12,457 nucleotides of DNA from DASUSF01 sp036375275 (lineage in GTDB: Bacteria; Pseudomonadota; Alphaproteobacteria; Geminicoccales; Geminicoccaceae): NCBI GenBank assembly GCA_036375275.1, contig DASUSF010000200.1:1-12457 (forward strand). The letters run 5' to 3'. Each line of letters opens with the position of its first letter. Positions within the stretch are counted from its first letter, which is position 1. Position numbers and translations under genes: made by a program. Shown here piece by piece: positions 7,118 through 12,457 of the stretch. The notes under the pieces are model-generated. The model was not told the DNA's origin. It was given only the letters and a program-made list of their open reading frames with translations, and ran no database searches.

Positions 7118-7660
7118 GTGGAGCAGCTGGACCGGGTCAAGGAGATCCTCGACGAGGTGGCCTCCTACGGCCGCTCGTTCCACGAGCGCACCGACGAGGG
7201 CGCCTACCACCGGATGTCGCTGACCCTCGCCGCGCTTGAGGACGACCTCAGGGAGGTCGTGCAGGCCGCGACCCGGGACGAGATGACCGCGGTGATCGGC
7301 AAGCTCGAGAGCGACGCCGAGCTCACCCCCGACGAGCTCCGTCTGATCCGCCTCTGGATGGTCAGCGACGCCGAGTTCTACGTGCAGATGGAGAACGACT
7401 ACCGCGACTGGCTGGCCGAGCTGAACCGGCTGGTCGGGGTGGTCGACATGCTCCGCAGCCAGCGGCTCACACCGGAGATCGCGGGCCGGCTCTCCGGCAC
7501 CATCCGGGACGCGATCCGCGTGATCGGCGACATCACCTACTTCAAGGAGCAGGAGCGCCGGATCGGCGACTTCGAGCGCGCGACCGCGCGCCTCTACTCG
7601 GAGGACAAGCGCACCCTCGCCCGCATCCTCCGGCAGAAGCAGAGATCCGCCTCGATGTGA
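7118..7660 (+). CDS. Helical cytoplasmic protein of unknown function
   Basis: 180 residues, family not recognised. There is no signal peptide or membrane segment and no cysteine. The composition is charged (E, D, R) with long amphipathic stretches, predicted almost fully helical: about 1-22, 28-66, 71-115, 118-170. Aromatic and acidic clusters occur in the middle (LWMVSDAEFYVQMENDYRDW at 79-98) and the tail is basic (KRTLARILRQKQR). The overall look is a helical bundle, perhaps an adaptor or scaffold; there is no sign of a catalytic site. The gene is transcribed divergently from the dehydrogenase across 189 bases and may share control with it. A GGCGGG/CCCGCC hairpin follows the stop. Confidence 0.72.
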   Translation: MEQLDRVKEILDEVASYGRSFHERTDEGAYHRMSLTLAALEDDLREVVQAATRDEMTAVIGKLESDAELTPDELRLIRLWMVSDAEFYVQMENDYRDWLAELNRLVGVVDMLRSQRLTPEIAGRLSGTIRDAIRVIGDITYFKEQERRIGDFERATARLYSEDKRTLARILRQKQRSASM

Positions 7661-7662
7661 GC

Positions 7663-7677
7663 GGCGGGACGCCCGCC
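7663..7677 (+). terminator. GC hairpin after the unknown helical gene
   Basis: GGCGGG, loop ACG and CCCGCC form a perfect 6-bp stem three bases after the stop, followed by only TTCC. It lies between convergent genes. A weak intrinsic terminator is possible, but the T-tract is poor. Confidence 0.4.
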
Positions 7678-7704
7678 TTCCAGGCCCTGCCGACGAACAC
7701 GCTC

Positions 7705-8175
7705 TCAGCCCCGCCAGCTCAGCCGCGCGGCTTCCGCAGCTTCATCACCTCGTCGGCGCCCATCAGCACGCCACTCGCCCGCCAGCCGCGCTTCCCTGTA
7801 GAAGCCGGAGGCGCGCAAGGTCGGATCGGGAGTGACCCGGAGCCAGATCTCGTCGCGGCCCGCGGCGAACAGCCGGTCCTCGACCCGCGTCAGAAGCTCT
7901 CCGCCGATGCCGCGCCCTTCGTGCTCGGGACGCACCGCGACGACGAGGACCTCGCCGCTCGAGCGGTCGCCCATCGCGAACCCGACGACGGCGCCGTCAT
8001 GCTCGCAGACCCAGCCCTCGACGTGGAAACGCATCGCCTCGGCGAGCGAGCGCGGCGTCACGCCGTAGGTGTGCTCCAGCTCGTCGGCGGTGACGGCATT
8101 CTCGACCGTCGACAGCCTGACCTCGAACACGGCGGGAACGTCGCCGACGCGCATCTTACGAAACGACAGCGCCAT
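7705..8175 (-). CDS. GNAT family N-acetyltransferase, C-terminus probably frameshifted
   Basis: 156 residues as read. It has the GNAT fold: an N-terminal RKMRVGDVPAVFEVR strand-helix, the central WVCEHDGAVVGFAMGD strands, motif A with the acetyl-CoA loop VAVRPEHEGRGIGGELL, and RLFAAGRDEIWLRVTPD before GFYR. After GFYR the reading frame loses family character and ends in an Arg/Ala/Gly-rich tail. One base over, the sequence reads KRGW, then RASGVLMGADEVMKLRKPRG and a stop at 7719-7721, which is how GNAT proteins normally end and has far better third-position GC. One extra base near 7795-7797 (CCC on the plus strand, GGG in the gene) would explain this. GTG 8178 is one base from GAGGAG at 8180-8185, while ATG 8175 is four bases away and is preferred. 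Acceptor substrate unknown. Confidence 0.82.
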   Translation of the reverse strand: MALSFRKMRVGDVPAVFEVRLSTVENAVTADELEHTYGVTPRSLAEAMRFHVEGWVCEHDGAVVGFAMGDRSSGEVLVVAVRPEHEGRGIGGELLTRVEDRLFAAGRDEIWLRVTPDPTLRASGFYREARLAGEWRADGRRRGDEAAEAARLSWRG

Positions 8176-8179
8176 CACG

Positions 8180-8185
8180 CTCCTC
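8180..8185 (-). promoter_or_regulatory. Ribosome binding site of the acetyltransferase
   Basis: GAGGAG on the minus strand, four bases before ATG 8175 and one base before GTG 8178. It favours the ATG. Confidence 0.6.
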
Positions 8186-8380
8186 GATCACGGCAGCCCC
8201 GTTCTATGTCGGCCGGTCCGCGACGGCGAGCAGTTCCGGCTGCATCCGAGCCCGGCGTTCGTCTCGAGAGCCGCGCGGGACGCCGGCTCCGAGCCGCGGG
8301 GGGCCGGGCCGCTCCAGGTTTGCGCGCGCGCGTCGTGCCCGATAGGGTGCTCTCCGACCGTTCGCTCCGAGGCTCGAGCC

Positions 8381-9553
8381 ATGTCCGCCAAGCGCGCCGC
8401 AGGCCGCCACTTCCTCCAGATCCCGGGGCCGACCAACGTCCCCGATCGGATCCTGCGCGCGATCGACCGGCCGACCATCGACCACCGCGGCCCGACCTTC
8501 CAGACCATGGCCAGGGATGTGCTGGAGCGGATCAGACACGTCTTCAGGACCGAGGGGCCGGTCGTGATCTACCCGGCGTCGGGCACCGGCGCCTGGGAAG
8601 CGGCGCTGGTCAACACGCTCTCGCCCGGCGACGTCGTGCTGATGTACGAGACCGGGCACTTCGCCGCCCTCTGGTTCGAGCTCGCGCAGCGCCTCGGGCT
8701 GGAGCCCCAGCTGATCCCGGGCGACTGGCGGAGCGGCGTCGATCCGGAGCGGATCGGCGCGATCCTCGAGGCCGACCGCGACTACACCATCCGGGCGGTC
8801 TGCGTGGTCCACAACGAGACCTCGACCGGCGTCGCGTCCCGGGTCCCGGAGGTCCGCCAGGCGATCGACGCCGCCGGCCACCCCGCCCTCCTGATGGTAG
8901 ACACCATCTCTTCGCTCGCCTCGATCGACTACCGGCACGACGAATGGGGCGTCGACGTCACCGTCGGCGGCTCGCAGAAGGGCCTGATGCTGCCGCCGGG
9001 CCTGTCCTTCAACGCGATCAGCGAGAAGGCGCTCAAGGTCGCCGAGAAGGCCGGCCTCGCGCGTTCGTACTGGGACTGGCAGCCGATGTTGGCGGCGAAC
9101 CGGAACGGCTTCTTCCCCTACACGCCCGCGACCAACCTGCTCTATGGCCTGCAGGCGGCCCTCGACATGCTGTTCGAGGAGGGGCTGGAGGAGGTGTTCC
9201 GGCGCCACGCCCGCCATGGCGCCGCCACCCGCGCGGCGGTCGAGGCGTGGGGCCTCGAGGTGCTGTGCCGGAACCCGGAGGAATATTCGGGCTCGCTGAC
9301 CGCGGTCATGACCCCGGACTGGCTGAACGCCGACGAGCTCCGCGCCCTGATCCTGGAGCGCTACGACCTCTCGCTCGGCAACGGCCTCACGAAGCTGCAG
9401 GGCAAGGTGTTCCGGATCGGCCACCTCGGCGACTTCAACGACCTGATGCTCGCCGGCACGCTCGCGGGCGTCGAGATGGGGCTCCGCGCCAAGGGCGTGA
9501 ACCTGAAGGCGAGCGGGGTCGGAGCGGCACTGGAGATCCTCGGCCGGGCCTGA
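8381..9553 (+). CDS. PLP-dependent aminotransferase class V (serine/alanine-glyoxylate aminotransferase-like)
   Basis: 390 residues, full length for a fold-type I aminotransferase of the serine-glyoxylate/alanine-glyoxylate group. Visible landmarks: IPGPTNVPDRIL near the N-terminus, ASGTGAWEAAL at 66-76 for cofactor phosphate binding, VHNETSTGV at 143-151, D174 in MVDTISSL for the pyridine nitrogen, and Schiff-base lysine K200 in GGSQKGLMLPPG. The C-terminal domain has LGNGLTKLQGKVFRIGHLG, typical of the family. The likely reaction moves an amino group from serine or alanine to glyoxylate, giving glycine; the true donor is uncertain. The start is ATG 8381 with a weak GAGG eight bases upstream. 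The gene is divergent from the acetyltransferase across about 205 bases, in which no clear promoter is recognised. Confidence 0.92.
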   Translation: MSAKRAAGRHFLQIPGPTNVPDRILRAIDRPTIDHRGPTFQTMARDVLERIRHVFRTEGPVVIYPASGTGAWEAALVNTLSPGDVVLMYETGHFAALWFELAQRLGLEPQLIPGDWRSGVDPERIGAILEADRDYTIRAVCVVHNETSTGVASRVPEVRQAIDAAGHPALLMVDTISSLASIDYRHDEWGVDVTVGGSQKGLMLPPGLSFNAISEKALKVAEKAGLARSYWDWQPMLAANRNGFFPYTPATNLLYGLQAALDMLFEEGLEEVFRRHARHGAATRAAVEAWGLEVLCRNPEEYSGSLTAVMTPDWLNADELRALILERYDLSLGNGLTKLQGKVFRIGHLGDFNDLMLAGTLAGVEMGLRAKGVNLKASGVGAALEILGRA

Positions 9554-9595
9554 ATCGCCGACGCGGTCAGGGCAGGGGCGCCTCGCCAGCCCGGC

Positions 9596-10513
9596 TCAGC
9601 TCTCCGGCAGCGGGATGAACTCGGGATCGCCCGGAACCATGGCGAAGCGCTTCGCCCTCCAGTCCGCCTTGGCCTGATCGATCCGCGCCCTGGAGCTGGC
9701 GACGAAGTTCCACCAGATGTAGCGCGGCCCGTCCATCGGCGCGCCGCCCAGGAGCATGAAGCGGGCCGGCGTCAACGCCCGGATCGTCACCCGGTCGCCG
9801 GGATGGAAGACCAGGAGCTGACCGGCATCGAAGCGGTCGCCCGCGATCTCGACCGTGCCGTCGACCAGGTAGGCTCCCCGCTCCTCGTGCTCGGCCTCGA
9901 GTGGCAGCGCCGCGCCGGGCTCGAGCGCGCAGTCGGCGTAGAACATGTCGGAGAAGGTCGCGACCGGCGAGCGCTCGCCATAGAGGCTGCCCGCGATCAG
10001 CCGGACGTCCTTGCCCTCGCCGGCGATCAGCGGCAGGTCCGCCTTCTCGTGGTGGGAGAAGGCCGGCTCGCGCTCCTCGTCCCGCCGGGGCAGCGCGACC
10101 CACGCCTGGATCCCGAACAGGCGGCCGCTGCCGTCCCGCTGAGCGGGAGGCGTGCGCTCGGAGTGCGCGATGCCGCGGCCGGCGGTCATCCAGTTGACCT
10201 CGCCCGGGCGGATCGGCAGGTCGGTGCCGAGGCTGTCCTTGTGTGCGACCTCGCCCCGGAACAGGTAGGTCACGGTCGCGAGCCCGATGTGCGGGTGCGG
10301 CCGGACGTCCATGCCGGTGCCGAGCAGGAACTCGGCCGGCCCCATCTGGTCGAAGAAGATGAACGGGCCGATCATCTGCTTGGCCGCGGACGGCAGCGCG
10401 CGCCGGACCTCGAACGAGCCGATGTCGCGCGCCCGGGGCACGATCACCGTCTCGATCGGGTTGGCTTCGTCCAGGGTCTCGCACTTCGGGTCGTCGGCGC
10501 CCAGCCAGCTCAT
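9596..10513 (-). CDS. Pirin family protein
   Basis: 305 residues, a bicupin of normal pirin length. The N-terminal cupin carries the metal-binding set H73 and H75 (RPHPHIGLATVTYL), H117 and E119 (GRGIAHSER), preceded by IGPFIFFDQMGPA. The C-terminal half has the pirin_C region with RLIAGSLYGERSPVATFSDM and the late motif GPRYIWWNFVASSRARI. Pirins bind Fe; some have quercetinase-like dioxygenase activity and others act as regulators, and the sequence does not separate these. The ATG at 10513 is set by GAGGAGGA at 10519-10526. Its promoter must lie in the region shared with the divergent deaminase gene; CTATCC on the minus strand near 10548-10553 is a possible -10, not convincing alone. Confidence 0.95.
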   Translation of the reverse strand: MSWLGADDPKCETLDEANPIETVIVPRARDIGSFEVRRALPSAAKQMIGPFIFFDQMGPAEFLLGTGMDVRPHPHIGLATVTYLFRGEVAHKDSLGTDLPIRPGEVNWMTAGRGIAHSERTPPAQRDGSGRLFGIQAWVALPRRDEEREPAFSHHEKADLPLIAGEGKDVRLIAGSLYGERSPVATFSDMFYADCALEPGAALPLEAEHEERGAYLVDGTVEIAGDRFDAGQLLVFHPGDRVTIRALTPARFMLLGGAPMDGPRYIWWNFVASSRARIDQAKADWRAKRFAMVPGDPEFIPLPES

Positions 10514-10647
10514 GGTCGTCCTCCTCGGCCGCGGACCAGTGGCGACCAGGATAGCGCGATGCCCGCGCGGCAGAAGTGCAAGATGAAGAGCCGCCGACGC
10601 GGGGGCCCGTGCGCCCGAGCAAGCCTCGCCCGCCGTGGGCGAGCATG
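10514..10647. other. Intergenic region upstream of pirin
   Basis: Left part of the 313-base gap between pirin and the deaminase gene; the right part is repeat copy 4. It holds the pirin ribosome binding site and a perfect 7-bp hairpin (CTCGCCC at 10625-10631, GGGCGAG at 10637-10643) just before the repeat. The hairpin has no T-tract. No small gene is supported. Confidence 0.5.
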
Positions 10648-10798
10648 CTAGAGCAGCATCCGATCAGACGCGATCGCCGTCTGGCGATCGTCGTCCGGAT
10701 AAAGCTGCCCTATCGAATTGGAATAGAGCCGTTTGCTTTCGATGAGCGCGAAAGGATTGCTGTCCAAGGTGGTTCCATCTCATCGAAAACGGCTCTAG
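10648..10798 (+). repeat. Composite palindromic repeat copy 4 (modules A+B)
   Basis: A 151-bp element, ends CTAGAG and CTCTAG. Module A contains a strong stem, CGATCGCC (10671-10678) with GGCGATCG (10683-10690), extended by ACG/CGT and by ATCCG/CGGAT outside. Module B has arms TAGAGCCGTTT and AAACGGCTCTA, with TTCGATGAG and CTCATCGAA inside, and shares AAGGTGGTTCCATCTCATCG with copy 1. The CCG/CGG pair replaces the CAG/CTG pair of copy 1, so pairing is kept. It ends 28 bases before the ATG of the deaminase gene. Confidence 0.85.
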
Positions 10799-10826
10799 TG
10801 CTCGGAGGGCAGCCAGGGAGACGGAC

Positions 10827-12122
10827 ATGCGCCTCGACCAGATCCTCGCCGAACCCGTAACGGTCACCACCAAGGGGTGGCCGGCGCTGTCCGGGCCGAT
10901 CGGTCTCGGCGACGTCGGCGCCCAGGGATGGAGCCTGCTGAGCCAGGACCTGCCGCTCCCGGTGGCGCTCCTCAAGGAGAGCGCGCTCAGCCACAACAGC
11001 CGCTGGATGCGGGGCTTCATCGAGCGCTTCGGGGTGCTGATCAGCCCCCACGGCAAGACCACGATGGCGCCCCAGCTGTTCGCCCGGCAACTCGCCGACG
11101 GGGCGCACGGGATCACGGTGGCCAGCGTCCAGCAGATGATGGTCTGCCGGCGGTTCGGGGTCGACCGCGTCCTGATGGCCAACCAGCTGATCGGCCGCCA
11201 GTCGATCCGGACGGTCCTGAGCGAGCTGCAGGCGGACCCGGGGTTCGAGTTCACCTGCCTGGTCGATTCGGTGGCGGGCGTGGCGTGCCTTGCCGAGGAA
11301 GCGCGGGCGTCCGGGCTGCCCCGCCCCGTCCGCGTCCTGCTCGAGGGCGGCATCCAGGGCGCCCGGACCGGCTGCCGAACCCTCGAAGCGGGGCTCGAGG
11401 TCGCGCGGGCCGCGCACGCCGCCCCCGAGATCGCGCTGGTCGGCGTCGAGGGGTTCGAGGGCGTGCTCGCCCGGGTCCGGCCCGACGAGGGTGAAGCCGC
11501 GGTCATCGCGTTCCTCGAGTTCCTGGTCGACCTCGCCCGGGCCTGCGCCCGGGAGGACCTGTTCGCGCCCGGGCCGGTCTTCCTGACCGCCGGCGGCTCC
11601 AGCTACTTCGACCTCGTGACCCGGATCTTCGGCACGGCCGGCCTCGGGCGCGAGACCAGGACCGTGCTCAGGAGCGGCTGCTATCTCAGTCACGACTCGA
11701 AGATGTATACGCAGGCCTTTGCCCGGCTGCGCGAACGCATGCCAGAGGTCGACCAGCTCGGGGACGGGCTCAGGCCTGCGCTCGAGGTCTGGGCGCACGT
11801 CCAGTCGACCCCCGAGCCCGGCCGCGTGATCGCGACCATGGGCAAGCGCGACGTCGCCTTCGACTCCGGCCTGCCGCTACCGGAGCGCTGGTACCGGCCC
11901 GGCCTGCACGCCGCCCCGCAGCGGCTCGGGCCGGGCTTCGAGGTGGTGGCGCTGAACGACCAGCACGCCTTCCTCGATGTCCCGGCGGACAGTCCGCTCC
12001 GGGTCGGCGACATGGTCGGCTTCGGAATCTCCCACCCCTGCACCACCTTCGACAAGTGGCAGCTGATCTACGTGGTCGACGACGACTACCGGGTGCGCGA
12101 GGCGGTCCGGACGTTCTTCTAG
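10827..12122 (+). CDS. PLP-dependent D-amino-acid deaminase / D-threonine aldolase-like protein
   Basis: 431 residues with an alanine-racemase-type N-terminal TIM barrel and a C-terminal domain as in D-threonine aldolase and DSD1-type D-serine dehydratase. The probable Schiff-base lysine is K77 in ISPHGKTTMAP, at the place of PHVKTHK in relatives, and GITVASVQQ and AGGSSYFDLV follow in the expected order. Near the C-terminus H403-P-C405 in FGISHPCTTFDKW corresponds to the HxC pair that binds zinc in D-serine dehydratases, so a metal cofactor is likely. The product is probably a 2-oxoacid plus ammonia from a D-amino acid; substrate choice is not readable. The ATG has AGGGAG about six bases upstream. 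A repeat element lies just before it, so its promoter must be within or upstream of that element. It converges on an isomerase-like gene. Confidence 0.88.
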   Translation: MRLDQILAEPVTVTTKGWPALSGPIGLGDVGAQGWSLLSQDLPLPVALLKESALSHNSRWMRGFIERFGVLISPHGKTTMAPQLFARQLADGAHGITVASVQQMMVCRRFGVDRVLMANQLIGRQSIRTVLSELQADPGFEFTCLVDSVAGVACLAEEARASGLPRPVRVLLEGGIQGARTGCRTLEAGLEVARAAHAAPEIALVGVEGFEGVLARVRPDEGEAAVIAFLEFLVDLARACAREDLFAPGPVFLTAGGSSYFDLVTRIFGTAGLGRETRTVLRSGCYLSHDSKMYTQAFARLRERMPEVDQLGDGLRPALEVWAHVQSTPEPGRVIATMGKRDVAFDSGLPLPERWYRPGLHAAPQRLGPGFEVVALNDQHAFLDVPADSPLRVGDMVGFGISHPCTTFDKWQLIYVVDDDYRVREAVRTFF

Positions 12123-12128
12123 GGATTC

Positions 12129-12152
12129 GAGGCCGCCGTCCTGCCCGGCCTC
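12129..12152. terminator. Possible bidirectional hairpin between convergent genes
   Basis: GAGGCCG and CGGCCTC pair over a loop of about ten bases in the 28-base gap after the deaminase gene, reaching the stop of the minus-strand gene. There is no T-tract, so the function is uncertain. Confidence 0.3.
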
Positions 12153-12457
12153 AGACCGCGGTCCGGAAGCGCTCGGCGACGATGGTCAGGACCTCCTCGG
12201 CGTCGCGCCGCCACCAGTCGTGCTGGGAGAAGATCTCCACCTCGATCAGGCCGTCGTAGCCGGCATCCTCGACACGTCCGCGGATCCTCGGGATGTCGAT
12301 TGCGCCGTCGCCCATCATCGCCCGGTCGAGCAGGAGGTCGCGGGTCGGCACCCGCCAGTCGGAGACGTGGAAGGCGAGGATCCGGCCGGCCATCCCGGCC
12401 CGCGCGACCTGCACATCGAGGCCGGGATCGAACCAGACGTGGTAGACGTCGATCGCG
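12151..12457 (-). CDS. Sugar-phosphate isomerase/epimerase-like protein (C-terminal part)
   Basis: The frame is open from the window edge to the stop at 12151, so only the last 101 residues are present and the start lies outside. They show the C-terminal strands of a xylose-isomerase-like TIM barrel: AIDVYHVWFDPGL at the edge, ILAFHVSDWRVPTRDLLLDR, then MMGDGAIDIPRI, AGYDGLIEVEIFS and a QHDWWRRDAEEVL tail. H and D of HVSDW, E of EVEIF and the HVWFDP segment are the positions that normally bind the divalent metal in this superfamily. An internal GTG at 12414 is not the real start. Substrate unknown; members act on keto sugars, inositols or related compounds. It converges on the deaminase gene with 28 bases between stops. 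Confidence 0.85.
   Translation of the reverse strand, partial: AIDVYHVWFDPGLDVQVARAGMAGRILAFHVSDWRVPTRDLLLDRAMMGDGAIDIPRIRGRVEDAGYDGLIEVEIFSQHDWWRRDAEEVLTIVAERFRTAV

Noticed and set aside
7657..9618. A 653-codon plus-strand frame overlapping the acetyltransferase and the aminotransferase
   Set aside because: It is a shadow frame; the aminotransferase motifs are all in a different frame.
9567..10646. A longer minus-strand open frame overlapping pirin
   Set aside because: Pirin motifs, ribosome binding site and full-length protein are in the other frame; this one is low-complexity Arg/Ala/Gly.
1..12457. CRISPR array, tRNA, rRNA or a transposase gene
   Set aside because: No regularly spaced direct repeats, no cloverleaf with T-loop motifs, and no transposase or integrase motifs were seen. 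The dispersed repeats are palindromic and lie kilobases apart.

Overview
The base composition (very GC-rich, roughly 70% by eye), the strong G/C bias at third codon positions and the gene content (fused FAD/Fe-S 2-hydroxyacid dehydrogenase, pirin, serine-glyoxylate-type aminotransferase, trypsin-like protease with a propeptide) suggest a free-living alphaproteobacterium, perhaps of the Rhodospirillales/Geminicoccales type. That placement is inference: the window holds no rRNA or other marker gene.

Layout. 1-161: one copy of a dispersed palindromic repeat, then a clear intrinsic terminator for the protease. 162-1385 (-): secreted trypsin/V8-like serine protease. About 1652-2137 (+): small secreted protein that shares a YWTP...LPLP motif with the protease pro-region and whose N-terminal coding region is overlaid by a second repeat copy. 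2201-2962 (+): SDR oxidoreductase. 2987-3565 (-) and 3641-3856 (-): exported coiled-coil protein and a two-helix membrane protein. 3869-4016: third repeat copy, filling almost the whole gap to the next gene. 4013-6928 (-): fused FAD + Fe-S dehydrogenase of the D-2-hydroxyglutarate/D-lactate dehydrogenase type. 7118-7660 (+): helical protein of unknown function, divergent from the dehydrogenase. 7705-8175 (-): GNAT acetyltransferase whose C-terminus looks frameshifted. 8381-9553 (+): PLP aminotransferase class V. 9596-10513 (-): pirin. 10648-10798: fourth repeat copy. 10827-12122 (+): PLP- and probably metal-dependent D-amino-acid deaminase/aldolase-like protein. 12151-12457 (-): 3' part of a sugar-phosphate isomerase/epimerase-like gene running off the window.

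Most genes are single transcription units arranged divergently or convergently, with amino-acid, hydroxyacid and redox roles and no shared pathway. The least ordinary signal is a composite repeat of about 150 bp (ends CTRGAG/CTCYAG, two hairpin modules). Three complete copies keep their pairing while the paired bases change between copies. These copies also touch gene boundaries: one is read in frame into a secreted protein, one supplies a stop codon and replaces the upstream region of the next gene, and one lies 28 bp before a start codon.
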